Shown: one piece after another, positions 1 to 10,338 of the stretch
How the letters are laid out: every line of letters starts with the position of its first letter
Numbering within the stretch: position 1 is the stretch's first letter
DNA from: Dendrolimus kikuchii
Taxonomy: Eukaryota; Arthropoda; Insecta; Lepidoptera; Lasiocampidae
Direction: 5' to 3'
Assembly: GCA_019925095.2 (NCBI GenBank)
Contig: CM034395.1
Location: 11,205,713-11,269,712 of the forward strand
DNA: 64,000 nucleotides
Notes under the pieces: model-generated
Seen by the model: the letters and a program-made list of their open reading frames with translations, nothing else
What the model was told of the DNA's origin: nothing
The model's database searches: none
Translations under genes and position numbers: made by a program

Positions 1-313
1 GACAAAATAAGATTAAAAAATCTTGCCAAAAAATTTAAGTTTATAATTAACAAATAAAAAATAGGGGTTGATCGTAGAGGGGTGAAAATTTAGGGTTGTA
101 TGTATTTTTTAATGCTGTATCCTAAAAAAATATCCAAAAAATAAAAAAATATTTTTGGGGTGGACACCCCTTATCACTTAGGGGTTTGAAAAATAGATAG
201 TAGCCGATTCTCAGACTTACTTAATATGCATAAAAAATTTCATAAGAATCGGTCAAGCCGTTTCAGAGGAGTATGGGAACGAACATTGTGACACGAGAAT
301 TTTATATATAAGA
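1..313 (-). mobile_element. Non-autonomous Helitron, family B (partial, runs off left edge)
   Basis: Reverse-complement match to the two units at 19375-20510, including the shared block that reads 'CCTCCGAAACGGCTTGACC' in the parallel copies. On the minus strand the 5' end is A|TC at 314/313, as expected for a Helitron, which inserts between A and T without a target duplication. The 3' part with the hairpin and CTAG lies beyond the window. It contains no coding capacity. It lies just downstream of the last visible timeout exon, probably in the next intron. Confidence 0.7.
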
Positions 314-821
314 TTTATTATTACTCAATTTAGCCGGTATAACAAATAAGTACCTAACACCGATAATGAATATGTAAATTTACCAAGAACATAGTTTTCA
401 AATAATTAGATGGTGTATAATACATAAGTAAATAGATAAATATATATTTTTTTAATAATAAAATATGCATTGACTGTAGTTGATTCCCTAGAATGTTTCG
501 TATCATTAATCGGGAAACTTAATTTACTTTGATTTGACACTTGCAAAACTTGTTTACCTCCAACAGATAAAAATTATAAAAAAATCATTTCTACGTGATT
601 TGGTAGATCTACGCAATGTTTAAAAAAGTAAGAAGTAATATTACGTCTAAAATTAGTGAATGTAATCTTTAGCCCTATTTTGATGCTCTACACATAACAG
701 TGTGTATTTATAAGGAGACGATTTCCCTGAATATACTAAGAAAATGTAGTATTGTAGTTAGAAAAGTTAGAAGTAACTACAAATAGAATGGCATATTTGT
801 ATATTTATAAAATCGACTTAC
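314..821. other. AT-rich intron or downstream sequence, nothing recognised
   Basis: This stretch between the Helitron and the timeout exon donor at 821 is AT-rich, with no open frame resembling timeless-family protein and no repeat I recognise. It is presumably intron of timeout, because the exon at 822-940 ends in a good GTAAGT donor and the rest of the protein must lie further left. Confidence 0.5.
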
Positions 822-940
822 TTTTTGTTTTTGCTTTCTTCTTCACTTTCTTTTGCACCACGAGGCCAGTTCTTTTGCAATAATGTTCTAACATCTTTAA
901 AAATAAGTGGACCGTTTCTACCAGATCCACTAGATATGAC
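822..940 (-). CDS. timeout: timeout coding exon 7 (last visible)
   Basis: The acceptor CTATTTGCAG ends at 941 and the exon starts with G, completing the Arg codon left open by exon 6. It encodes '[20 protein letters not shown]' and a basic tail '[13 protein letters not shown]', matching human '[17 protein letters not shown]'. The GTAAGT donor at 821-816 shows that coding continues to the left of the window. Confidence 0.93.
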
Positions 941-3900
941 CTGCAAATAGCAGTTTCCGTTGAATCCATAATATTAACATTACCTAAATGGAGTCCGCTA
1001 TCTCGCCCACGTGTTAGCACATTTGTGAAGATATAATTTGATAGAATTTACTTACCATAATTTTATAAATCAAAAGTCAAAAAACTGTCTAAGTGGTGCA
1101 CGCTACTATGCCAGGATTAGAATCCGCGACATTTGAAACGCGAGTTTGAGACCCGAGATTTACTTATTAACTACCAAGATACCACGGCTAATTAACCTTT
1201 ATATTTGATAATGTGTAAGAGGAACAAACAAACATACAAAGAAAGTTACTTTCGGATTTATATATTAGTAGTATGGATGAATGAGGAAAATAAAAGTACT
1301 ATTAAATATTTTCGCAGTTTCATACTTTGTTACGACGACACATACATACTTAAATAACCGGTATGAACAAACTTTTATCCCATAAAATAAGAATGCTTCA
1401 GCCGGATACATATTTTCCACGTTACGCGAGCGAAAACACGTGGAAATCCCCAATGAAAAATTAATGTGAATATGAATTTATTTGTTGTTTACTTGTTCCA
1501 AATTCAAGACTATTTACATACATATAATATAAAAAAAACTTAAAATTTGATAGATAGATAGATAACACTTTATTGTACACCATTACAGAAAACTTACGAA
1601 CTAGTATTATACTAATTGTGTACAAAGGTCTTATCGCTAAGAAGCGATCTCTTCCAGACAACCCGTGGCGAGAATGTTGCTGATTAGGTAAGTACTTAAA
1701 ATAAATTATATCCCAGAAAATATTTCTAGAGAATAGGGAACTGTAATTGACGAGGGCGACGTATGTATGATATGAAAAGTAAGAATAGGGAATATAGTTT
1801 TAGATACTATCTTTTAGTAATTTAATAGTCTTAAAATATAGCTTTGATAGAACTATTAAAATTTAGCATCAAAATATATACTTCAGGACTACATACAATC
1901 ATACACTCACGTCACACAAGAACATAGGCATTTTGTAAGCTAATAAACAGTCTGTGTTAATAGGTGGTCCATGACGTCAGCGATTCAGTCAATAACTTTT
2001 GCGTTTTTAATCCGCGTATTTTGATTTTTTTTAATAATTATAATATATGACTAAAATCTATAAAAATAAAAAATACGTTATATGAGTAGGTGTGATTCTA
2101 GGATAATAATATTTGAAACATATTTTGTTTCAAATATTTTTTTCTTTATTTATTGAAAAAGCCAACAGCGCATATCAATAACATAAACATCAACAAAAAT
2201 TACTTATAATGTAGGGCTAATAACAGGTTTTTCTGAAATTATTTCTGAGCTAACGAGCGAACTAAAGTTTAAAATATTTAAAAATGCAATAAATATATAC
2301 ATAAGTATGCAATAAAATGTGTCATATTTTTTATCCCGGGAATTTCAAGTCTTATATTATTACTAAATTATTACTCATTATTAATTTATGGCAAATTTCG
2401 GAGTCTACTTGTTGGAATACAGGCTTAACTGGGTCACTAGACCCGAAGGTGTAGGTTTAAGTAAGTTTATGATTTTCGAAAATTGCTTTATGCATATATA
2501 CACTGGTCAAAATATTTTTTGGACCAGCCCTACTGGTGTCCATTGTACGCATTGATGAAGAATAATAGAAATGACAACTATGTAGAAAAGAAATGTAATT
2601 CTGGAAAGGTTTTATAGCGCACATATATAGATGGCGTTGCAATTAATTCTTCCCTCGCTTTTTTACATTTTATTATTTAAAACATTTTTATGCCAAACTA
2701 GTTAAAAATTGAAAAATAACTTATTTATTTCCATTAATACCAGTATCCTTACAGATTATAATAATAACCCGTAAACGTCCCACTGCTGGATTCGGGCTTC
2801 CTATTTATAGGGGAATGGACAGTACGCCTGCTACACTCGTCCAAGGCGGATTGGCGGGTTTGATACGTCAGTTATCTCGACGTACAAGTTTCATTATGAT
2901 CTTTTCCTTTCAAACTACATGGTCATTGTGACAATATGCACATTAGGTCAGAAAACCGCTTAAGTGGTGCATGTTTTCCGACCAAAACTAAAACGAAAAA
3001 TTTGAGATTGGGACGCAAGTCGTGTGCGCTAAGCACGAACTTACAGATTAAAACAATACAATAACGTGGTCCTTAAAAACGTATTTTATTTACCTACAGA
3101 CTTTCAATTGTTTATCAAACAACTAGGAAGAGCGCATAAATAAGTAGAAAACAATTTTTATATTTTCCAATATTAGCATAAATTAAAAGAAAAATACTTA
3201 CCTAACCAGCCCCACTTGGAAATTATGACCTCTATTAAATTCCATAAAGAATTTCACAGCCCATAAGTAATATGATTCGTCATTTTGTTGAGCCTTAGCC
3301 CTTACTAAAACATCTTTTACATAATGCATCAAGGGATTGTATGAACTGTTTAAGAATTCTATACAAAACTCTTTTAAGAATAACCTGTAAATAATTCAGC
3401 ACATCATTCTTTAAATGAAATTTATGATACGATGTGAAAGAGGTGACTTGCTAGTACTTAATATAGATAGGGTTTTGGATTCTTCTCTAGTGATAACGAA
3501 ACAAAGGAGTTTAAAAAATAATCGACTTGCTTTCGATTGTCGATGGCCGGCAGGCATACACGAAATCAGTCGTGCGTGAGACCCTTCATGGAAGGTGATC
3601 TGTGTCAACTATACTCGGAAGTCGCGTCAATAAATTCGAGCGTCTTTTATTTACAACTTCCGAGTCCAGTCCAGGCCTTCTCAACCGTATTGGGTGCGAA
3701 AACTAATAAAACAACAATAATAATGTTCCAATTTTTTAGGATTAGGCAAAAACGGCAATTGTCTGGCGCCCCCTAAGTCGAAGCGTGCGGGCGGCACGCA
3801 CCCCTTGCACCCTCGGGTAAAAACAGCCTGTCCGACTCCGTCTCGAAACCATCGATTATGAGTGGAAACAATCAATACTATTGACTCGAACACCTCAACA

Positions 3901-6900
3901 TTCTGCTTTATTAAGTTTCTTCTAGAAGACTATTGATAACCATACCTAACAGCAAATGCAGATCTTCTTTCTAAAATACCACTCTCAACAGGTCTCCTGT
4001 TTTTTGGCTTAGATAATTTCGATTTTTTACTCCCAGAGAAATCTAATTTTGCTATATTATTCAAAGGCTTTAAGCTTATTATTTCATTATCGGAGAGTGA
4101 TTTCATGTTTTGAACTACGTAAGTTCCACCAAATCGAGAATGTCTGCAAACAAATGAAACATCACTTTTCTTACTGTTTTTGTTTCAAAAACATAATCAG
4201 TGTTGCTAAAGGTAAAAAATTAAATTAGTCCACGAGCAGCAGCAGGTCTTTGACTTTTAGATACGGAAGCATAAAATTAATTAATTGAAAATACACATCT
4301 GAAAAACAACTTAAAATATATTTAAGGATTACAGTTGCAGGTATTTATTAAACTCTATCTAAAAAAAATCATAAAACAATTTTTATCAGATTATTCACCT
4401 CCATTTTTCATATTTTTTGTTGTATTAGTTATCATTTCAAGTCATATAGGTGGTAAATAAAAATGTAATCATAATATAGATTATAATATAAAAAACCTAA
4501 AAAATAAGAACTTAAAATAAATTAAACCTAAAAATAAACTATACATATAATTAAACTAATCTAATATTTAGACATACATTTGAAATTGAGTTTGAATGTT
4601 TATGCATTCATTCTTTAGGCCTTTGGTCTGTAATGTGATTTTCTTAAATAAAATAATTATATTGATAAGTCACTTCACTAGTGGAAAATTCGTAGGTTTT
4701 ATACTTCTTAGTTTTAGAGTATAGTAGTGTATGTATGTCGAACAGATAAAATCACTGAAACTGCATTGATAGCCTGAACGAACCCGTAAGGTACTGTAAG
4801 TGGTTTCGAATGATTACTATGAATCAAATATCATACCTTGTAGCAGAAAATTGTTTAATTTTATTAAATTTATTTTTGTTCTCAGACATTCTTAAAGAAA
4901 GCAATTCTTGTTCATCTTTCAGTTTTTCATCTACACTTCTTTGCAGAGCAGCATCTGCTAAACTACTTGGGTTTTGTTCTCTCAATAAATGTGTTATTAT
5001 TTCAAGAATATGCATAAAATATTGTTTTTCATTTTCTGATGACATGTATAGTATTATATCTAAAATACCAGATTGGTTTAAGGCCCATAACACCTAAAAA
5101 TAAAAAGAACTTAAAAAAAACATAAAACCAAGCATAAAAGAAATAATTATCTATACATATAATAAAATTGTAGAGGTCGAATTTCTCTACAATGAAAAAA
5201 ATGCTAAAAAACCGAGTCAGGGGGATGTACGAAGTGAAATAGACTAATTTAGATTTTTTTTCAAATTTTTTGTTTCTCTGTTTGTCTGCCTGTTTGTACC
5301 GGCTAATCTCCTAAACGACTGGACCGATTTCAATGAAATTTTATATGGTGGTAGCTTATATCCCTGGTCAACATATAGGATACTTTTGATCCCGAAAAAT
5401 TAAAGAGTTCCCGTGGCATAGTTAAAAAACCGCACCACACGGACGAAGTCGCGGGCATCAGCTAGTCTAGCTAAGCTGTGTTTTTTCCAAGAGTTGGTTT
5501 CAGATTAAAGTTAATAGCTTGCAGGATTTGTATAATATAAGTAAGTTTAATTGTTTCCAGTTTGTTGCTCATCATAAGGCATAACAATCATAATATATAA
5601 TTATAATAAAATGCATGCAGTTTTTTTTTAAATTTTTCATGTCAATTATTATCATGAAAATAATTTGCAATTTAATTATTTCTATTAATTGTGCAGCATT
5701 ATGTAACTATCATGTATAGTCATGGTATGAAAATGTTCACCAGTTTTCAAATTGTTTCATTTAAAGTTTAGCGAACACATATTACCTTTTCAAACTAAGT
5801 CACAGAACAGACTGTTCCAAAGAAAGTTATGTTTAACTATTTGACAATAAAGTTTAAAATTAGTTAGATCAAAGTTGTTCGATTTTCTATCTTGTCTAAA
5901 AAGATTGTTTAGAGATGTAAAACCTTTTTATTGGTATTAATATTTATGTTAAGTGTAGTGTATCCTGTTTGTTTCTTGTCAATCGCAGCATCTGTCATTG
6001 TCAACATTGCAATTTTCTTTTTTCACATTTTTAACCGACTTCAAAAAAAGGAGGAGGTTCTCAATTCATCGGAATCTTTTTTTTTTAATGTATGTTCACC
6101 GATTACTCTGAGAGTTATGATCCGATTTACGTGATTCTTTTTTTGTTCGACGCGGAATAGCTGCCATTTGGTCTCCTAAAAATTTGACATAGTTTGGCCT
6201 AGTAGTTTTCATTTTATGAAAAATATTCCATTCCATATGTACATCTATTACGCTGAGATTTATGATCCGATTTACGTGATTCTTGTTTAGTTTGATGTGA
6301 AATAGTCGCCATTTGGTCCGCTAAAAATTTAACATAGTTTGGCCCCGTAGTTTTCATTTTACGAACATTTTTTTGTTCCCGTTTCTTGGGTCCTATATTT
6401 TTTAAGGAGCGCGGCACCTTTCGTAGGTCTACCCATACATAGCTAGACACTAAAAAGTAACAAAAAAATAAAAAAACTTCGTTTAAAAAAACGGACTTCA
6501 AAAACTAAAAAACTAAAAAGTATAAAATAACTTATTTCTAAAGCTATTATTATTAATATATATTATCTAAAACGTCTTGAAGTTGTTGCAAAGTAAAACA
6601 TAAAAATTACTATATTTCGAAAATTACTAAGCACCGACTTTAAGATGTTTTAGATAATATATATTAATAATAATAGCTTTAGAAATAAGTTATTTTATAC
6701 TTTTTAGTCTTTGAAGTCAGTTTTTTTAAACAAAGTTTTTTTATTTTTAATATTTTATAAACAACATTTATTAAAATGTTGCCAGTATTGTTTCTTGTAC
6801 TTCTTTTTTTTTTGAGGCAGGGAAATGCATTTCGCACACTACCGGGTCTTTTACTAGGGATTAGACCAAAGCGACGAGAGGTGACACCACGAATGGGCAC

Positions 6901-8747
6901 CAGAGTCAAATCGCCGGCTTGTGTGGAGACTCGAAAACTCAATACTCCACTAAAACCACCCTCCCCTGCATGTGCCCCACGCTTATGGCAGGAAGAGTGT
7001 GAGACTTAGAATGTAGTTGCGCCCACTCTGATCCTAGTGCATCAGTGCTTGAGAATGCCCCGGGAAAGGCAATTGGTTCTTGTACTTGTGCTAGCAAAAG
7101 GCAACTTTATGGCGATGAACATCTTCATTCTATGACTGTATTTATAGTGGACTAATTTATTATTATATTTTAAGTCCCAATTAACTTGTTCATTATTATT
7201 AAAATACATACCTGGTCATGAATGCTTGCATCATTTTCAGGTCTTCTTTCCTTATCTAAATCAGCAGGAACATGCAGAATATTTCTTATAAGAATCAGAA
7301 TCCTTTCAATTATAAGACCTGTATCTTCACTTCTTTCAGACCAATCCTAAAATTGTTTTGGTTTAGGAATTATTTATATTCAAAAACGTTTTATAGCTAA
7401 TGTTAATATAGCACACATGGTGCATAAACATTGTGTCTATAAAAATTTACATTTAACAGTTAATCTTTATCAAGCTTCCATTGTCTGACTACTGGTACAT
7501 TTGGGTCAATAGAAGATAGAATACTTAAATTTAATTCTTATGTCAACTCAGAAACAATCTTCATGCTTTTAACACAGAACACACAATGTTATTGAACTAC
7601 TATTTTTTTACATTCATACACTGCAAAATAATTCGTTTATATCAATAACTTTACACTATAATATTTTCAAAATAAAATTAAGACAAAGATAAATTTTATA
7701 ATCAACATAAAGGAACTTACAATTTCAAGTACTTTTGATAGTTTTTTGGCAAATATGTTCCAGCTTTCAATTTTAGTGAAAGTCTCTTCTTTGTAAGACT
7801 GTAAGTGTAACAGAATTTGCAAATAATTGTGTCTAGCTGTTCTTTCAACCGGCACTTCTTCCCTATACAGCAATAAAGCTGGATTTGTCAAATTTACTAG
7901 CAACCTGTATTCAGAATAACATAATAGATGTTTTATAAATTTAAATTTCTTTTTTAAACCTAACATCCTACACATAGTTAATAATCATGTATGTATTAGT
8001 TTAGTATATGGCATAGGGCAAGCTGCAGAGGCTTCTGGGGTGTGGAAGGTGCAGACCCAAAAACCTACTGTCTGTTTTAAAATAAATTGTTTTTTATTCA
8101 ATAAGTTTTAGGACACATGCTTCAATCTTACTATAAGTGATTGAGTACATATATTTTTTTTAATAATAATAATGATATAGTTGTGCACTGTTGTCAACAC
8201 TATTCATCTTGCACGGCAATGGTATAGTGTATATTGACAATGTTTATTCAGTTACACTTTACAGGCTGTGTAAATATCCTATGGCCACTAACCTGTACAG
8301 GTAAGTTGAATCAGACTTTTGTCTGAAATAGAGAAATCCCAAGTCTAGGTTCTACTACGGATAAATGAAACCTTATTTATTTTATTTCCACAAAGACAGG
8401 TCTGCATTCAGAGATCAAGGTAACCACTTTCTGGTGGTTATCCTGTTGATGTACAAAAAATTGCAATGTAAACTAAATTACACGCTCACTTACCTCAGTG
8501 TTACATCAAAAAGTTCTTCGTTGTCCCAATGATCTATCAACATTGGCAAGAGGTCGGTTTGCAACACTTTAGTTTGGCCCAAATGTCGCCGTATTTCATG
8601 GTCTTCGCCATCACGACGTAAGTATCTAATAAGGTCTTTAACTGTATTTAAGGTGTATTCATCTATTAAATATTTCAAAGTCTTTTTGTCGTAAGTTCCA
8701 AGTGCATTACAAGTGGCTGAGAGTTCTGCGGAAAGTAACGAAGACAT
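822..8747 (-). CDS. timeout: timeout (TIMELESS/TIM-1 orthologue), N-terminal half, spliced, continues left
   Basis: Replication-fork protection protein of the TIMELESS/Tof1/Swi1 family, nuclear, which in other animals partners TIPIN. Seven coding exons on the minus strand: 8747-8494, 7904-7721, 7346-7212, 5093-4837, 4143-3946, 3384-3202 and 940-822. Together they give about 443 residues. Family signatures seen: '[10 protein letters not shown]' and 'LQTDLLPML' (exon 1), '[10 protein letters not shown]' (exon 2), '[14 protein letters not shown]' (exon 3), '[15 protein letters not shown]' (exon 4), '[12 protein letters not shown]' (exon 5), '[20 protein letters not shown]' (exon 6) and '[14 protein letters not shown]' (exon 7). 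These match animal TIMELESS/timeout far better than the insect circadian TIM. The start is the ATG at 8747; an in-frame GTG at 8759 is not a plausible eukaryotic start. Odd: the roughly 100-residue segment between exon 6 and exon 7 is absent although phases match. The C-terminal half lies beyond the left edge. A pseudogene is possible, but no stop or frameshift was seen in any exon. Confidence 0.93.
1549..1664 (-). repeat. LINE 3' tail with conserved hairpin and (GATA)n
   Basis: On the minus strand it reads a GGTTGTCTGGAAGAGATCGC stem, then an AGCGATAAG partner, an AATAAAGTG-like signal and a (TATC)n tail. Near-identical copies lie at 11685-11818 and 45424-45541, with a diverged one at 23046-23140. 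All four are in the same orientation. It is the kind of stem-loop plus microsatellite tail that CR1/Jockey-type LINEs leave after 5' truncation. The clade is not assigned. Confidence 0.6.
2762..2885 (+). repeat. SINE/MITE-like fragment ('CGTCCCACTGCTGG' family)
   Basis: It contains 'GTAAACGTCCCACTGCTGG' and downstream GC-rich sequence typical of a very common lepidopteran dispersed repeat. The copy is short and diverged. A second piece of what may be the same repeat ('TTCCTCACAATGGTTTCCTT') lies at 26585-26640. There is no coding content. Confidence 0.45.
3202..3384 (-). CDS. timeout: timeout coding exon 6
   Basis: The acceptor TTTACAG precedes 3384 and the donor GTAAGT begins at 3201. It encodes '[19 protein letters not shown]', '[20 protein letters not shown]' and ends 'NFQVGLV' plus AG of an Arg codon (phase 2). 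In human TIMELESS the equivalent 'RPGLV' is followed by about 100 residues before the next block seen here. Confidence 0.93.
3530..3890. repeat. GC-rich intronic block, probable old repeat
   Basis: This stretch in the exon 5/exon 6 intron of timeout is clearly richer in G+C than its surroundings. It contains 'TCTGGCGCCCCCTAAG' and 'GCACCCCTTGCACCCTCGG', which resemble retroelement UTR remnants. No coding match was found. The call rests on composition and general resemblance only. Confidence 0.3.
3946..4143 (-). CDS. timeout: timeout coding exon 5
   Basis: The acceptor TTTGCAG precedes 4143. The donor after 3946 is GTATGG. It encodes '[20 protein letters not shown]', a basic Lys/Ser-rich linker and '[11 protein letters not shown]'. 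The 'RHSRFGG(S/T)Y' motif is diagnostic of the family. It enters and leaves in phase 2, with the Arg codon AG|A split over the exon 4/5 junction. Confidence 0.93.
4144..4836. other. timeout intron 4, nothing recognised
   Basis: AT-rich sequence between timeout exons 4 and 5 with good splice sites at both ends. No repeat family shared with the rest of the window was noticed and there is no coding content. Confidence 0.5.
4837..5093 (-). CDS. timeout: timeout coding exon 4
   Basis: The acceptor TTTTAG precedes 5093; the donor after 4837 is GTATGA, so the exon ends in phase 2. It encodes '[19 protein letters not shown]', '[19 protein letters not shown]' and a basic, Glu-rich linker. This matches the human segment 'LLWAIHLSGLDDLLLFL' to 'VLEIVSLMFRDQNPEQLAG'. 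Confidence 0.93.
5150..5465 (+). mobile_element. Short non-autonomous Helitron (family C) in timeout intron
   Basis: It starts with TC after A at 5149 and ends in CTAG at 5462-5465 followed by T, the A|TC...CTAG|T arrangement of Helitrons. The body carries the lepidopteran motif 'AACGACTGGACCGATTTCAA' and the end reads 'GAAGTCGCGGGCATCAGCTAG'-like sequence. It is 316 bp, non-coding, and sits in the intron between exons 3 and 4 of timeout. Confidence 0.7.
6029..6480 (+). repeat. Dispersed 'ACCGACTTCAAAAAAAGGAGGAGG' element
   Basis: It begins with a well-known lepidopteran repeat start (ACCGACTTCAAAAAAAGGAG) and continues through two diverged internal copies of a 'TTTATGATCCGATTTACGTG' block near 6110 and 6260. 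A short piece of the same family flanks the maT transposon at about 10282-10338 and 11589-11680. The superfamily is uncertain. It lies inside a timeout intron. Confidence 0.5.
6487..6742. repeat. Near-perfect inverted repeat (foldback hairpin) in timeout intron
   Basis: The left arm (about 6487-6575) is repeated inverted at about 6640-6740. Arms are about 85-95 bp and nearly identical, with about 60 bp of loop. Both arms contain AATAACTTATTTCTAAAGC (or its complement) and a TATTAATATATATTA stretch. The outermost bases include 'GACTTCAAA', the start motif of the adjacent dispersed element, so the hairpin may be the inverted end of that element. Confidence 0.75.
6803..7076 (-). mobile_element. 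Retroposed SINE-like element (family D), with target duplication
   Basis: It is flanked by an 11-bp direct repeat 'TTCTTGTACTT' at 6792-6802 and 7077-7087. On the minus strand it ends in 'GCCTC' followed by an A-run (T-run at about 6804-6813). The body matches the plus-strand copy at 58311-58674 ('GTGTGCGAAATGCATTT', 'CTTCCTGCCATAAGC'). The 5' end is truncated relative to that copy. It is non-coding and lies in timeout intron 3. Confidence 0.75.
7212..7346 (-). CDS. timeout: timeout coding exon 3
   Basis: A short phase 0/phase 0 exon of 45 codons with acceptor TTTTAG before 7346 and donor GTATGT after 7212. It encodes '[20 protein letters not shown]' followed by '[15 protein letters not shown]' and ends with 'DASIHDQ'. 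The '[13 protein letters not shown]' block is nearly invariant in animal TIMELESS. Confidence 0.92.
7721..7904 (-). CDS. timeout: timeout coding exon 2
   Basis: The acceptor ...ATACAG precedes base 7904 and the donor GTAAGT begins at 7720. The first base completes the Arg codon started in exon 1; 61 codons follow and end in phase 0. It encodes '[16 protein letters not shown]', a family hallmark, then '[15 protein letters not shown]', which corresponds to the human 'LQVLTYLQAYKEAF' stretch. Confidence 0.93.
8494..8747 (-). CDS. timeout: timeout coding exon 1
   Basis: It begins at ATG 8747 ('[17 protein letters not shown]') and ends in phase 2 with AG before a GTAAGT donor at 8493-8488. The 84 full codons include '[10 protein letters not shown]' and '[13 protein letters not shown]', both conserved in the TIMELESS N-terminal helical repeat domain. 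The family N-terminus (a short lead-in, then a 'LATCSALG'-like motif) fits this start. Confidence 0.93.
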
Positions 8748-9768
8748 GGCACAATTCACAGTACAAATGGATAAATTAACACTTTTGTGGTTTTAGTTCA
8801 GTAAATACTCTAATAGATGAAATCACAAATACATTTATATTTTAATTATACGTAATATCTTAAATTCCATGTTTGACTTTTTTTAATTTCGAACTCTTGT
8901 CTCTTAAATAAACATTTTGACAGCAAAACAGCAATCAAATGACATAAAAAAGCGCGCGAACTTTATTGTGTCGTTCAGAAATTAAATATGGTTCTTGCTG
9001 GAATTTTAAGATAGATAATCTGTGTAGTGTTTTATTTTCTGAACATGTTTGACAATACAATCTCTGAACATGTGCTGTATGTAGGATATATTTTGATTTT
9101 ATAAAAAAAATGTGCGTCTACGCGGTAAACGTGAACCGTTTAGTGATTTTTCGCCTTTCGAATTGCCACAAGAACTCCACTGTATATCGTCAGTCAACCT
9201 ATAATTTGGCATTAACTCTCAGATCTCAACTATTAATAAAAAATAAAAATAATTAACACATCTGACGCGGCTGTATGCTTCTATAACATTTCCTGTCTTT
9301 CGTGTATGCATGCATGCAATGCATGGGCGCCTCCACGATTACTTTCAGGGAGGTGCATCTACATATACTGTTTACTAATCTATTCCAGCGACATGTTGGA
9401 TAAACGTACCTATATTTAGTTCGTTTCGTGTCAAAACGTGGAATCACTTAACGATTGGAGACGCAAGGCTGAGCAGGTTGTACATACTAAGTTTACATAA
9501 TGTCAGGACTTAAGTAAAAGTCACGCTTGCACATTAAATCTGTTTATTACAAAGAACACTACATAGTGAAAACAAAGATTACATCATGGACCTCTATTGC
9601 TTCAGTGAATTACATCATTTCAATACAGACACCATAACATAAAGAACACAGAGTACATCATAGACTAAGAGCCATAGATAAAAGTAGCCAGTATAAAATA
9701 TATTATTGTCTCTAACACATAATAAAAGAGTAAAGAAAGATACTGAATTTATTGAAAAGATGATGAAC
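8748..9768. other. Upstream region of timeout, mostly unrecognised
   Basis: About 1 kb upstream of the timeout start codon; promoter and 5' UTR must lie here, but I cannot place a TSS. A short block at 9140-9185 ('CCTTTCGAATTGCCACAAG') resembles one at 52875-52905 ('CCTTTCGAGTCTTCACAAG'), a minor dispersed repeat. No other gene is visible. Confidence 0.4.
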
Positions 9769-9769
9769 A

Positions 9770-10225
9770 ACTATAGACAGCAAACTGTTTAGTAAAAATT
9801 TTTTTTTGCTATGTATATTCTTTCCTACCTTGACGTAGGCCTCTCTAAGTTCGCGCCACATATTCCGGTCTTCCGTCTTGCCGGCGACTTTGCGCAGGTC
9901 GTCAGTCCACCGGGCTGGAGGGCGTGCTACGCTACGTTTGCTAAGTGAGACGTGGTCTCCACTCCAGGACACGTTTGCTCCATCGACCGTGGGTCCTGCG
10001 ACAGACGTGACCGGCCCACTGCCACTTCAACGTGCTAATTTTGCGAGCTATGTCGGTTACCTTCGTTCTCTTACGGATGTCGTCATTTCTGATTCTATTC
10101 ATAATAGAAACACCTAACATAGCTCGCTCCATAGTCCCTCGAGCGACTTTGAATTTGTGTTGTGGACCAGTCCCACTGTCAGTGTCCATGTCTCGGCACC
10201 ATATGTCGCGATGCGTAGGATACAC
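9770..10225 (-). pseudogene. RTE-like LINE, C-terminal end of reverse transcriptase ORF
   Basis: Two overlapping frames give the family sequence in order: 'ERAMLGVSIMNRIRNDDIRK', 'TKVTDIARKISTLKWQWAGH', 'RVLEWRPR', then after a frameshift near 9945 'ARPPARWTDDLRKVAGK' and 'WRELREAYVK'. This is the conserved tail of the endonuclease/reverse-transcriptase polyprotein of RTE-type non-LTR elements abundant in Lepidoptera. It is 5'-truncated, with no RT catalytic motifs. A 3' scrap of the same kind of end lies at 28532-28590. Confidence 0.75.
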
Positions 10226-10338
10226 TGCTTGAAAATGCGATGTTTACAATAATAATTTATAATAGGACAGGAAGTTTATTTTTAACCGACTGTAAGAAGG
10301 AAGAGGTTCTCATTACGTCGTGTAATTTTTTTGTTGTA

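Larger units (their letters stand above)
941..3201. other. timeout intron lacking the expected cassette
   Basis: This 2.26-kb intron separates timeout exons 6 and 7. I scanned the minus strand for the family segment that normally lies between them (motifs like TFHFIEQ, YYEMM, MEYRE) and found none. No open minus-strand stretch here looks like it. The intron holds LINE-tail and SINE-like fragments noted separately; the remainder is AT-rich and unrecognised. Confidence 0.6.

Noticed and set aside
1265..1661. Minus-strand frames in the timeout intron as the missing exon
   Set aside because: Their sequences show none of the family motifs and lie partly in a LINE tail.
8757..8759. GTG as a start codon for timeout giving five extra residues
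   Set aside because: Eukaryotic initiation; the ATG at 8747 fits the family N-terminus.
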